From Hongsoonwoonella zoysiae (lineage in GTDB: Bacteria; Pseudomonadota; Alphaproteobacteria; Rhizobiales; Stappiaceae), in contig NZ_JABRXF010000003.1 of the NCBI RefSeq assembly GCF_013266695.1, positions 1 through 64,000 on the forward strand: 64,000 nt of DNA. Direction: 5' to 3'. The number at the start of each line of letters is the position of its first letter. The first letter of the stretch is position 1. The notes under the pieces were generated by a model. It worked only from the letters and a program-made list of their open reading frames with translations. It searched no databases and was not told the DNA's origin. Below, in pieces: positions 50,442 to 58,931 of the stretch. Position numbers and translations under genes: made by a program.

Positions 50442-51338
50442 TCAGTCGTTCCAGAGCCAGGCCGCGCCACGCACACCGGAGGAATCTCCATGTACCGCAC
50501 GGTGGATCGGGACTTCATATTGGTCGGAGAAGACGAAAGGCGCCATGGCGTCCGGCAGGTCGTCATAAAGCTCGTCCACATTCGACATGCCGCCGCCAAG
50601 CACGAAGACATCCGGGTCCAGAAGGTTCGCGACCATGGCCATCGCCCGTGCAAGCCGGCTCAGGTAACGCTCGTACGTCGCCTTCGCCTCAGCCTCGCCT
50701 GCGCGCATCCGCTCGATAATCTCGCGCCCGCGAATGTCACGCCCCGTGCTCTCGCGATAGTCCCACTCGAAACCGGTTCCCGAGCACAGCATGTCTATGG
50801 CGTTGCGGTGGCCAAGCCAGCATTCCGGGCCCGGAAACTCGTCCTCGCGCAGGAACGGCAGCACGATGCCGCCCCACTCGCCGCCGATGCCGTTCGCACC
50901 CCGATGGGCCTTGCCGTCGATCGCAATCCCCGAGCCCGATCCCGTGCCGACGATGATCGCGTGCACCACGTGCTTGCCGGCGCCCGCACCGTCGGTCGCC
51001 TCGGAAACGGCAAGGCAATTGGCGTCGTTCTCGATCCTCACCGGACGGCCGAGCGCCGCCTCCAGGTCGCGGTCGAGCGGCTTTCCGTTCATCCAGGTGG
51101 AATTTGCGTTCTTGACGAGCCCCGTCGCAGGCGAGATTGAGCCCGGAATTCCAAGGCCCACCGTGCCGGCAACGCCGGTTTCCACTTGCGCGGCCGCTAC
51201 CAGGTCGACAACGGTGCGAATGCAGCCGTCATAGTCGTCGCGCGGCGTCGGCACGCGCTTGCGATATGCCTCGTTTCCCGCGGCATCCAGCGCGATGACT
51301 TCCATCTTCGTGCCGCCCCAGTCTATCCCGAACCGCAT
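50442..51338 (-). CDS. ROK-family sugar kinase
   Basis: 298 residues. ATP motif at the start (FGIDWGGTKMEVIALD), substrate region with Asp in NAN/NDANC (RIENDANCLAVSEA), and the ROK signature part GTGSGSGIAIDGKAHRGANG plus GGEWGG. The usual zinc-binding CXCG cluster is not evident; a single Cys (PECWLGHRN) lies near that place. Likely a fructo-, gluco- or N-acetylhexosamine kinase. Last gene of the ABC operon, 7 bases after the aldolase gene. Confidence 0.85.
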   Translation of the reverse strand: MRFGIDWGGTKMEVIALDAAGNEAYRKRVPTPRDDYDGCIRTVVDLVAAAQVETGVAGTVGLGIPGSISPATGLVKNANSTWMNGKPLDRDLEAALGRPVRIENDANCLAVSEATDGAGAGKHVVHAIIVGTGSGSGIAIDGKAHRGANGIGGEWGGIVLPFLREDEFPGPECWLGHRNAIDMLCSGTGFEWDYRESTGRDIRGREIIERMRAGEAEAKATYERYLSRLARAMAMVANLLDPDVFVLGGGMSNVDELYDDLPDAMAPFVFSDQYEVPIHRAVHGDSSGVRGAAWLWND

Positions 51339-51345
51339 TCCGCTC

Positions 51346-52059
51346 TCATTCCCCTCGTTTGGCCGGCATGTCGAACGCCGGCGTCTCGCCTTGCGCGATC
51401 TCATCTGCCTGCTTGCCGTAGCTTGAGAATTTCTTCAGCACTCTTTCCATTTCTTCGGCTGGCAGAAGCACCGGTTCCCCGGCGATCAGCGCCGACAGAT
51501 ATTGATCGGCCAGCGCCTCCACTTCGCCCGCAAGCCATAATGCCTTGGCAAGCGTCGGGCCATAGGCGATCTGGCCGTGATTTGCCAGCAGGCACGCGAG
51601 TCTCGTCCCGAGCGCAGCAATCATTTTTTCGGACAGCTCCGCCGTCCCGAAGGTCGCATAATCCGCGCATTCGATCGTATCGCCTCCCGCCACCGCCACC
51701 ATGTAGTGAAACGCCGGGATCGGCCGGCGCAGGCAGGAAAGAGCCGTGGCGCGCGGGCTGTGGCAATGGACGACGGCGCCTGCCGTCTCGTTTGCGCGGT
51801 AGATGTCGAGGTGCATGCGCCATTCCGAAGACGGCAGGAAGTCGCCCCGGTAGCCGCCGTCAAGGTCCATCGGCACGATCATCTCTTCACGAAGCGCATC
51901 ATAGGGCACGCCGGAGGGCGTGACGAGGAAACCGCCGCCCCATCTTGCGCTGACGTTACCGGACGTTCCCTTCGTCAGGCCTTCGCGCGGCAGGGCGCGG
52001 GCCGTCTCTATAATGTCTCGGCGCAGCGCCGGTTCTTCGTCGCTCATCGGTGCCGTCAT
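51346..52059 (-). CDS. Class II aldolase/adducin-family protein (FucA-like)
   Basis: 237 residues. Zinc and active-site motifs of L-fuculose-1-phosphate-type aldolases: TSGNVSARWGGGFLVTPSG, AVVHCHSPRATALSC (zinc His pair), and LLANHGQIAYG (third His). Start ATG 52059 overlaps the ATPase stop (ATGA). With the ROK kinase next to it, this suggests that the solute brought in by the ABC transporter is, or yields, a sugar phosphate that is cleaved. Confidence 0.88.
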   Translation of the reverse strand: MTAPMSDEEPALRRDIIETARALPREGLTKGTSGNVSARWGGGFLVTPSGVPYDALREEMIVPMDLDGGYRGDFLPSSEWRMHLDIYRANETAGAVVHCHSPRATALSCLRRPIPAFHYMVAVAGGDTIECADYATFGTAELSEKMIAALGTRLACLLANHGQIAYGPTLAKALWLAGEVEALADQYLSALIAGEPVLLPAEEMERVLKKFSSYGKQADEIAQGETPAFDMPAKRGE

Positions 52060-53750
52060 GTCTCGCCCTTGCCCGGCGTCATTCTGTCCCGTTTCGCCGT
52101 CACCGCCACTCCGGCCTTTTTCTCCCACTTCGCCCGCCGCCTGATCGCGGTCTTGAGGTCTGGCGCCGCGGAAACCAGAAGTCTCGTATAGGGATGGCGC
52201 GGATGGTCGAACACAAGCGCCGTCGGCCCATGTTCCACGATCTTTCCCGCATTCATTACCATGACCTCGTCGGTGATCGCGCGCACCACCGAAAGATCAT
52301 GCGAGATGAAAAGATACGCGAGGCCGAGCTTATCCCTGAGATCGGCGAACAGGTCGAGGATCTGCGCGCGGATCGAGACGTCGAGCGCGGAAACCGGCTC
52401 GTCGGCGACGATCAGCTTCGGCTTGGTCACGAGTGCCCGCGCGATCGCGATCCGCTGCCGCTGCCCGCCGGAAAATTCATGCGGATATTTTTCCTTGTCC
52501 GCCGCCGACAGGCCGACATTCAGGAGCGCTTCCTCCACGCGTCTGCGCTTTTCGCCTTCGTCGATTTCCCCGCGCAGGAGGAAAAGCGGTTCGGCGACGA
52601 TACGCTCGATCCTGTGGCGCGGGTTGAAGCTTCCGTATGGATCCTGGAACACCACCTGCACCGAGCGGTGCACGGCTTCTCGCTCCTTTCCCCTGGCCGA
52701 GAACGGATCGCGTCCCAGAACGGAGATGCTGCCGCCGTTCGGTTCCTCCAGCCCCAGGATCGCGCGTGCCAGCGTCGACTTTCCGCACCCCGATTCCCCG
52801 ACGAGGCCGAGGCTTTGCCCCGGCAGTATTTTGAAGGACACCCGGTCGACGGCGGTGAAGGGCGGCTGTTTCCTGAAAAGCGAGCGGCGCGGCAAAGCGT
52901 AATTGCGCACCAGCCCCTCCACCTTCACCAGCGGCTCCGTGCGCCGCCTTGCGATGCTGAGGACGGGCCTTACCCGCTTTTGGGGAACGTGGTTCGACGC
53001 TTCGAAAAGCGATTGCGAGTAAGGGTGCGTCAGGTTCGCAAAAAGGCTCCCCGTCGGCCCGGTCTCGACGATTTCGCCGTCCTTCATGATCGCCACCCGG
53101 TCGGCCATGTCGGCAACGACGGCGAGATCGTGGCTGATCAGAAGAAGCCCCATGTCGTCCTTCTTCACGATCTCCTTGATAAGCGCCAGGATCTGCGCCT
53201 GGATCGTGACGTCGAGCGCCGTCGTCGGCTCGTCGGCGATCAGGAGCTTCGGCTTGCAGGCGATCGCCATGGCGATCACCACGCGCTGGCGCTGGCCGCC
53301 CGAAAGCTGGTGCGGAAAGCGTTCCAGCGGGAAGCGGGAGGCGGGAAGGCCGACACGGTCCATGAGGTCCGCCGCCCGCTCGCGCGCCTCGCGTTTCGAA
53401 ACGCCGAAATGCCAGGTCAGGCTTTCGGATATCTGCGCGCCGATGGTCTTGACCGGGTTGAGCGCCGTCATCGGCTCCTGGAACACCATGCCGATCCGGC
53501 GCCCGCGCATGCGGCAAAGCTCGCTTTCCGGCATCTGGAGGATGTTTTTCTTGCGGAAACGTATCTCGCCTTCGGCTTTCCCGCCGTGAGGCAGAAGCTG
53601 CATCATCGCGAGCGCCGTTATCGACTTGCCTGAGCCGCTTTCGCCGACAAGGCCAAGCGTTTCTCCGCGCGCGATCTTGAACGACACGTCCCTCAGGATC
53701 GGTTTGTCGTGGATCGAAAGGTTGAGCCTGTTCACGGCAATGAGCGGCAT
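52056..53750 (-). CDS. Fused dipeptide-type ABC transporter ATPase (DppD-DppF)
   Basis: 564 residues with two complete nucleotide-binding domains: Walker A GESGSGKS near 37-44 and GESGCGKS in the second half, signature motifs LSGGQRQRVVIAMAI and FSGGQRQRIAIARAL, and Walker B LLIADEPTTALD and LIVADEPVSALD. Each ends in an oligopeptide-type C-terminal region. Energises the DppB/DppC-type permease encoded just upstream. Its ATG overlaps the permease stop (TAATG). Confidence 0.93.
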   Translation of the reverse strand: MPLIAVNRLNLSIHDKPILRDVSFKIARGETLGLVGESGSGKSITALAMMQLLPHGGKAEGEIRFRKKNILQMPESELCRMRGRRIGMVFQEPMTALNPVKTIGAQISESLTWHFGVSKREARERAADLMDRVGLPASRFPLERFPHQLSGGQRQRVVIAMAIACKPKLLIADEPTTALDVTIQAQILALIKEIVKKDDMGLLLISHDLAVVADMADRVAIMKDGEIVETGPTGSLFANLTHPYSQSLFEASNHVPQKRVRPVLSIARRRTEPLVKVEGLVRNYALPRRSLFRKQPPFTAVDRVSFKILPGQSLGLVGESGCGKSTLARAILGLEEPNGGSISVLGRDPFSARGKEREAVHRSVQVVFQDPYGSFNPRHRIERIVAEPLFLLRGEIDEGEKRRRVEEALLNVGLSAADKEKYPHEFSGGQRQRIAIARALVTKPKLIVADEPVSALDVSIRAQILDLFADLRDKLGLAYLFISHDLSVVRAITDEVMVMNAGKIVEHGPTALVFDHPRHPYTRLLVSAAPDLKTAIRRRAKWEKKAGVAVTAKRDRMTPGKGET

Positions 53751-54604
53751 TATCCGACCCTTCGTCTCAGTTTCGGGTCGAGTATGTCGCGCAGGCCGTC
53801 GCCAAGCAGATTGAGCCCCAGCACCGTGGCGACGATGGCGAGGCCCGGATAAAGCGCAAGCTGCGGCGCGAAGGCCATCATCGTCTGGGCTTCGTTCAGC
53901 ATCCGCCCCCACGTGGCGACGGGTGGCTGCGCTCCGAGGCCGACGTAGGAAAGCCCCGCTTCGGCGAGGATGCCGAGCGAAAACTGGATCGTTCCCTGCA
54001 CGATCAGCAGGTTGGCGATATTCGGCAGGATGTGTTCGGCGAAGATCCTCACTTGGCCCTTGCCCGCCACCTGGGCGGCCAGGACGAATTCACGGGATTT
54101 ATAGGCAAGCGCCCCGCCGCGCGCCACGCGCGCGAAAACGGGAATGTTGAAGATGCCGATGGCGACAATCGCATTCACCGCGCCCGGCCCGAAGATCGCC
54201 GTGATCATCACCGCCGAAAGAAGTGCCGGAAACGCGAAGACGAGGTCGTTGAAGCGCATGACCGTTTCATCGATCCAGCCGCCGCGCGCAGCCCCCAGAA
54301 GACCGAGCGGCACACCGATCACGATGCCGATTCCTACGGCGACGAGGGCAACCGCGATCGAGGTTCTGGCCCCCACCATCAGCATGGAGAGGATGTCGCG
54401 TCCGTAGTGATCGGTGCCGAGCGGATGGGCGGCCGATGCCCCTTTCAGCTTGTCGGCGACGGAAAGCTGGTCGATTGCGTAAGGCGTCCAGACGAGCGAC
54501 AGCAGCGCTGCGAAAACCACAACCGCGGTGATGACCGCGCCTACCGCGAAGGACCGGTTTTCGCGCATCGCCCGAACGATTTGCCTCAGCGCCATTGCAC
54601 CCAT
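53750..54604 (-). CDS. Dipeptide-type ABC permease (DppC)
   Basis: 284 residues, six hydrophobic segments, DppC-type N-terminal domain and the permease loop region (EFVLAAQVAGKGQVRIFAEH, then ILPNIANLLIV) that contacts the ATPase. The ATG at 54604 overlaps the DppB stop (TGATG). Family substrates: peptides, nickel, opines, oligosaccharides. Confidence 0.92.
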   Translation of the reverse strand: MGAMALRQIVRAMRENRSFAVGAVITAVVVFAALLSLVWTPYAIDQLSVADKLKGASAAHPLGTDHYGRDILSMLMVGARTSIAVALVAVGIGIVIGVPLGLLGAARGGWIDETVMRFNDLVFAFPALLSAVMITAIFGPGAVNAIVAIGIFNIPVFARVARGGALAYKSREFVLAAQVAGKGQVRIFAEHILPNIANLLIVQGTIQFSLGILAEAGLSYVGLGAQPPVATWGRMLNEAQTMMAFAPQLALYPGLAIVATVLGLNLLGDGLRDILDPKLRRRVG

Positions 54605-55548
54605 CACCGCCTCCTCAGTCGCGGGTCGACCGCCGCATAGGCGATATCGACGAAGAAGGTGACGATGACGACGGTTGCGACCAAAAGCACGACCACGCTC
54701 TTGACCACGATCAGGTCGCGCTGCGTGATCGCCTGAAAGACGAGCCGCCCGATGCCCGGCAGATAGAAAACATTCTCGATGATGATCGTGCCTGCGATCA
54801 GGAAGGAAAACTGAAGGCCCAGGATCGTCAGCACCGGGATCAGCGCGTTTCGCACCGCGTGCCGCCAAAGTGCCGCGTGCCTCGTCAGCCCCTTGGCGCG
54901 GGCGGTGCGGATATAATCCTCATGCAGCGTGTCGACGAGCGCAGACCGGAGCACCCGCGCCAGGATCGAGGCTTGCGGCAGGGCGAGCGCCACCGCCGGC
55001 AGGGTCAGCGCCTGAAACGCCGCGCCCACGCCTTCGCTCCAACCGGGAAACCCGCCGGAAGGCACAAGCCGAAGCGCGACGGCGAAGACATAGACGAGCA
55101 GGATCGCGAACCAGAAGTTCGGCACCGCGATCCCCAACTGCGTCAGCGCCATGATGCTCGTATCCGGCGCCCTGCCCCGGTTTCGCGCGGCGATCACGGC
55201 GACTGGAAAGGCGATGACGACGGACAGCGCAAGCGCCATCAGCGCAAGCGGCAGCGTTACGGCAAGCCGTTCGCTCACGAGTTCGGAAACCGGCACCGAA
55301 TAAGTGTAGCTCGTGCCGAGATCGCCGGTAACCAGTCCGGCAAGCCAGGCGGCGTATCGCATCGGCGCAGGCTGGTCGAGGCCGAGTTGACGATGAAGCG
55401 CGGCGATCGTGTCCTCGCGCGCCTCCACGCCCAGCATGAGCGCGGCAGGGTCGCCCGGAAGCACTTCTAGCACGATAAAAACCACCGCCGTCGCGACGAC
55501 GAGGGTGGCGATCAGGCTGAGTGCACGCTTGAGGACATAGGCCAGCAT
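54604..55548 (-). CDS. Dipeptide-type ABC permease (DppB)
   Basis: 314 residues. First membrane segment at the very N-terminus (YVLKRALSLIATLVVATAVV), DppB-type periplasmic loop, and the ATPase-contact region (DYIRTARAKGLTRHAALWRH). First gene of the operon DppB-DppC-DppDF-aldolase-ROK kinase. No strong ribosome site is seen. Confidence 0.92.
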   Translation of the reverse strand: MLAYVLKRALSLIATLVVATAVVFIVLEVLPGDPAALMLGVEAREDTIAALHRQLGLDQPAPMRYAAWLAGLVTGDLGTSYTYSVPVSELVSERLAVTLPLALMALALSVVIAFPVAVIAARNRGRAPDTSIMALTQLGIAVPNFWFAILLVYVFAVALRLVPSGGFPGWSEGVGAAFQALTLPAVALALPQASILARVLRSALVDTLHEDYIRTARAKGLTRHAALWRHAVRNALIPVLTILGLQFSFLIAGTIIIENVFYLPGIGRLVFQAITQRDLIVVKSVVVLLVATVVIVTFFVDIAYAAVDPRLRRR

Positions 55549-55659
55549 GGGGCGAGCGTAGAAGCCTCCGCTCCGCTCCGCAACGGATAGACGAAATTAC
55601 GTATCGACTATCCGCAAGGATTCGCGTTCTGATGATCAGGCATCCGGGGACCTTTGCTC

Positions 55660-57273
55660 ATGATCTTGAATGTGCTGACGATTTTTGGCGGTATCGGCCT
55701 TTTCCTCGTCGGCATGACGATGATGACGGACGGTCTGCGCCGGCTTGCGGGCATCGCGCTGCGCAACGTTCTCGCCCGCTACACGAAAAGCCCGTCATCG
55801 GGCGCGGTCACCGGCGCGGTCACCACCGCGATCCTTCAATCGTCGAGTGCCACGACCGTAACGGTCGTCGGCTTCGTGGGCGCAGGCCTTCTCACCTTTC
55901 CCCAGGCGCTCGGGGTCATTTTCGGCGCGAATATCGGCACCACGATCACCGGCTGGCTCGTCGCGCTTGTCGGCTTCAAGCTGAAGATAGGCCTGCTCGC
56001 CCTTCCTCTCGTCTTCGTCGGTGCCTTGATGCGCTTTCTCGCGCGCGGCAAGGCACGGGATGCCGGCTGGGCGCTTGCCGGCTTCGGGCTGCTCTTCGTC
56101 GGCATCGATACCATGCAGCAGGCCATGAGCGCCTTCGAAGGCATGGCCACGCCGGAGGATTTTCCGCCCGACACGATTTTCGGCCGCCTGGAGCTCGTGC
56201 TTCTCGGCGTCGTCATCACAATGATCACGCAATCGTCCAGCGCGGGCGTGGCCACCGCCCTTGTGGCGTTGAGCGCGGGAGCGATTTCGCTTCCGCAGGC
56301 TGCGGCGATGGTCATCGGCATGAACGTCGGCACCACCTTCACGGCGGCCCTTGCCACCGTTGGCGGGTCGGCCGCCATGCGCCAGTCCGCCTTCGCGCAT
56401 ATCGTCTACAACGTGGTCACCGGCGTCATCGCGTTCTTCCTGCTCCCGGTCTATGCGTCGGCGGCAAATGCGCTTCAAGGCGGCGAAATCGGCAACGGAC
56501 AGATCACCCTTGTCGCCTTTCACACGCTGTTCAACTTCCTCGGCCTGTTTCTGGCACTGCCCCTTGCCGCGCCCTTCGCAGGGTTCGTGCAATGGTTGGT
56601 GCCGGATCAGCATCCCCCGCTCACCACCCGGCTCGACCGGAGCCTTTTGAGCGAGCCCCAGGCCGCGGTCGATGCGGCATCGGCAACCGCGCAAGACATC
56701 TCCCGCGCGCTCCTGGACCTTCTGGTTCTCGCGCTCGACCCCAAACGCCCGGTAACGCCCGATCCGGAAAGCTTGCGGATCATAGACGATGCGGTGCAGA
56801 CGACACGCGGTTACATCGAGCTTTTGCGGACCAGCCACGATGTTCTGACACAGCACCGCCGCCATATCGATTGCATGCATGCGCTCGATCATCTGGGGCG
56901 CATGGGAACCCGGCTCACGCAGACGGAGCGAATTCGCGCCCTCAGAAAGGATTTCCGGCTTCGCCGCCTTGCCGGTCTTCTTCGCGCTCACGCTCTCCTT
57001 TTGACGACCTGCGACACCGGCGAGGAACTGGAAGCGCGCCTCGCCCATCTGGACGATCTCTTCGTCCGCCAGAACCGGCTATTTCGCGAAAGGCTGTTCA
57101 ATTCCGCGGCTGACCGCACGATCGAGGTGGAAGACGCCATGCTGCAACTGGACGCCATGCGCTGGCTCGCCCGCATGGCCCATCACCAGCACCGGCTGAC
57201 GGTTCATCTCGACAGGGCGCTTGCCATCCCCGTTGCGGAAAGCGCGACGCCCGAACCTTCACCGGAAACTTAA
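55660..57273 (+). CDS. Na/Pi-cotransporter family protein (PhoU-like tail)
   Basis: About 537 residues. Duplicated QSSS motifs typical of the family: TAILQSSSATTVTVVGFVGA and ITQSSSAGVATALVAL, each followed by an NVGTT-type motif (GANIGTTITGWL, GMNVGTTFTAAL). A PhoU-like helical C-terminal region runs from about residue 345. Mediates phosphate transport or its regulation at the inner membrane. ATG 55660 preferred over TTG 55654. Tail-to-tail 4-base overlap with the phosphodiesterase gene. Confidence 0.9.
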   Translation: MILNVLTIFGGIGLFLVGMTMMTDGLRRLAGIALRNVLARYTKSPSSGAVTGAVTTAILQSSSATTVTVVGFVGAGLLTFPQALGVIFGANIGTTITGWLVALVGFKLKIGLLALPLVFVGALMRFLARGKARDAGWALAGFGLLFVGIDTMQQAMSAFEGMATPEDFPPDTIFGRLELVLLGVVITMITQSSSAGVATALVALSAGAISLPQAAAMVIGMNVGTTFTAALATVGGSAAMRQSAFAHIVYNVVTGVIAFFLLPVYASAANALQGGEIGNGQITLVAFHTLFNFLGLFLALPLAAPFAGFVQWLVPDQHPPLTTRLDRSLLSEPQAAVDAASATAQDISRALLDLLVLALDPKRPVTPDPESLRIIDDAVQTTRGYIELLRTSHDVLTQHRRHIDCMHALDHLGRMGTRLTQTERIRALRKDFRLRRLAGLLRAHALLLTTCDTGEELEARLAHLDDLFVRQNRLFRERLFNSAADRTIEVEDAMLQLDAMRWLARMAHHQHRLTVHLDRALAIPVAESATPEPSPET

Positions 57274-58037
57274 CCGAACTCCTCCCACACGCCTTCTTCC
57301 ATCGCGATCCTTTTTAAAAGCGTCGGCCTGTCGGTGATGAGCCCGTTGACTCCGATGCGGATCAGACGGCGCATCTCGGCTTCCTCGTCAATGGTCCAGA
57401 CATGCACGGCAATGCCGCGCGCATTGCAGTATTTGACGAAGCGGCGCGTTGGAAGCGTGATGCACCCGTACTTCGAGGGCACCTGCGCGCAGAGCGCCTC
57501 CACATCGCGGCCGGGAAGGCCCCAGGATCCGAATTTCAGGATACGTACATCCCTCGGCCCCGCGCCGGAACACACCGCACTGCCGAAATGCCGGCGCACG
57601 GCATGGAGACGCTCATCCGAGAACGAGGCAAGGCACACCCGGTCGAGGCAATTCATCTTCTCCATCAGGTCGAGCGCGGGTTGAAGCGCGTGGTCCGTCT
57701 TGATGTCGATGTTGAAACGCATCTCCGGAAAATCGGCGAGCGCCTCTTCCAGCGTCATCATCGGCTCACTCCCGCCAATCTTTGCTTGCGTGACTTCGGC
57801 GATCGGCAGTTCTGAGACAACACCCTTGCCATCCGTCAGATCGTCAAGGTGGTCGTCATGGAAGACGACGAGCACACCGTCGCGGCTCGCCTGCACGTCG
57901 ATCTCGATGAACCGGTAGCCGAGCGCCCTTGCCGCCTCGAAGGCCTTGCGGCTGTTTTCCGGCTGTTCCAGCCCCCCGCCGCGATGGGCGAAACAGGCGA
58001 ATTTCGTGTCGGCAAGATAAGGATGGCGGAAATTCAT
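57270..58037 (-). CDS. Glycerophosphodiester phosphodiesterase
   Basis: About 255 residues. GDPD signature: FAHRGGGLEQPENSRKAFEA (catalytic His, Arg), FIEIDVQASRDGVLVVFHDD (metal Glu, Asp and second His), then RFNIDIK, and a C-terminal VHVWTIDEEAEMRRLIRIGV. No signal peptide, so cytosolic. Hydrolyses glycerophosphodiesters to glycerol-3-phosphate plus an alcohol. ATG 58037 and 58052 are both possible. Confidence 0.93.
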   Translation of the reverse strand: MNFRHPYLADTKFACFAHRGGGLEQPENSRKAFEAARALGYRFIEIDVQASRDGVLVVFHDDHLDDLTDGKGVVSELPIAEVTQAKIGGSEPMMTLEEALADFPEMRFNIDIKTDHALQPALDLMEKMNCLDRVCLASFSDERLHAVRRHFGSAVCSGAGPRDVRILKFGSWGLPGRDVEALCAQVPSKYGCITLPTRRFVKYCNARGIAVHVWTIDEEAEMRRLIRIGVNGLITDRPTLLKRIAMEEGVWEEFG

Positions 58038-58052
58038 TCGTTCAAGTCTCAA

Positions 58053-58453
58053 TTCGGTTTGCTGTGCGGCTCAACCTACTTGCACCCTGCCCCGCCTGTC
58101 ATTCCCGCAATCGTAACGGTGTCTGTCGGCTTCCGGGCGCATTCCGCAGCTGCCTCCAAGGTTGCAACAGGCCGCCAAAGACCTTATAAACCCAAACGTC
58201 CGGGCATCCGTCGCCCGGCACGACAGGTCTCGGCCTGGCCTGCATGCCTTCCGCGGCTTCCTTCCGCGACCATCCTCAGGCTTTATGCGGCCGGCCGGCA
58301 GAAGCGATGCGGCAACTTCGCGACTGTTCTTGTTCGTTTACCGAATTCTTCGGTTCCGGATCGCGCCTTCTCGCGGAGGCGAATGCGATTCGCCAACTAA
58401 ATCGATCGCGGCTTCGCTCGCGAGTATTGTGAACTCTGGAAAGGAGACTAGCC
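58053..58453 (+). other. Intergenic stretch upstream of rpsU
   Basis: About 400 bases between the divergent phosphodiesterase and rpsU genes. No credible gene, tRNA or repeat is visible; short frames resemble nothing known. It should hold both promoters. A clear AAAGGAG ribosome site at 58440-58446 serves rpsU. Confidence 0.4.
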
Positions 58454-58678
58454 CTGCAAGTTCTCGTCCGTGACAACAATGTCGACCAGGCCCTCAAGGT
58501 CCTGAAGAAGAAGCTCCAGCGCGAAGGCCTTTATCGCGAGATGAAGCGTCGCCGCTCCTACGAAAAACCGTCCGAGATCCGCGCCCGCAAAAAGGGTGAG
58601 GCTGTTCGCCGCGCCCGCAAGGTTGCGCGCAAGCTTGCCCAGCGCGAAGGGCTGATCGCCAAGACCGGCCGCCGCTGA
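58454..58678 (+). CDS. rpsU: 30S ribosomal protein bS21, apparent CTG start
   Basis: 74 residues ([20 protein letters not shown] onward, Arg/Lys-rich, ending AKTGRR), a typical rhizobial bS21. The codon at the family's usual initiation point is CTG (58454-58456), 8 bases after AAGGAGA, with no in-frame ATG, GTG or TTG between the ribosome site and the conserved protein. CTG therefore appears to be the start, which is why gene finders may miss or shorten this gene. bS21 helps the 30S subunit select mRNA. Confidence 0.88.
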   Translation: MQVLVRDNNVDQALKVLKKKLQREGLYREMKRRRSYEKPSEIRARKKGEAVRRARKVARKLAQREGLIAKTGRR

Positions 58679-58749
58679 TCGCGGCCTGTTGGCTGTAACC
58701 GTCGCAAACGGCGTTGCGCTTGCTCGCCCCTTGGGGTAATCAGGCGCTT

Positions 58750-58797
58750 ATGAAAAAGACGATGACCATGATCGTTATCTGGTGGTGGCGTCCCTGA
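58750..58797 (+). CDS. trpL: trp leader peptide
   Basis: A 15-codon reading frame, MKKTMTMIVIWWWRP, with three consecutive Trp codons (58780-58788), immediately upstream of an attenuator hairpin and trpE(G). This is the classic layout of transcription attenuation: ribosomes stall on the Trp codons when charged tRNA-Trp is scarce. A weak CAGG lies upstream of the ATG. Confidence 0.9.
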   Translation: MKKTMTMIVIWWWRP

Positions 58798-58801
58798 AAC
58801 G

Positions 58802-58875
58802 GGCGGCCATGATCTTGCGATCTTTGTCTAGTCAAGGTTCGAAAGGCCGCCGCGGAACCCCGCAGGCGGCTTTTT
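58802..58875 (+). promoter_or_regulatory. trp attenuator: antiterminator and terminator
   Basis: Terminator: GCCGCC-GCGG pairs with CCGC-GGCGGC around an AACC loop, with one bulged A (58846-58870), followed by TTTTT (58871-58875). Alternative pairing: GGCGGCC at 58802-58808, just after the leader stop, is the exact complement of GGCCGCC at 58845-58851, so it can take over the left arm of the terminator. A stall at the Trp codons would favour that antiterminator and let trpE(G) be transcribed. Confidence 0.88.
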
Positions 58876-58931
58876 CGTATGCGAAACCGGCCGGATGCGG
58901 GCAGCGGGGGCGCGATTTCAGGGAGTGAGAC

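Noticed and set aside
55632-57113. Alternative plus-strand frame overlapping the Na/Pi-cotransporter gene
   Set aside because: The frame from 55660 has the duplicated QSSS and NVGTT motifs; the other frame gives an Arg/His-rich product without motifs.
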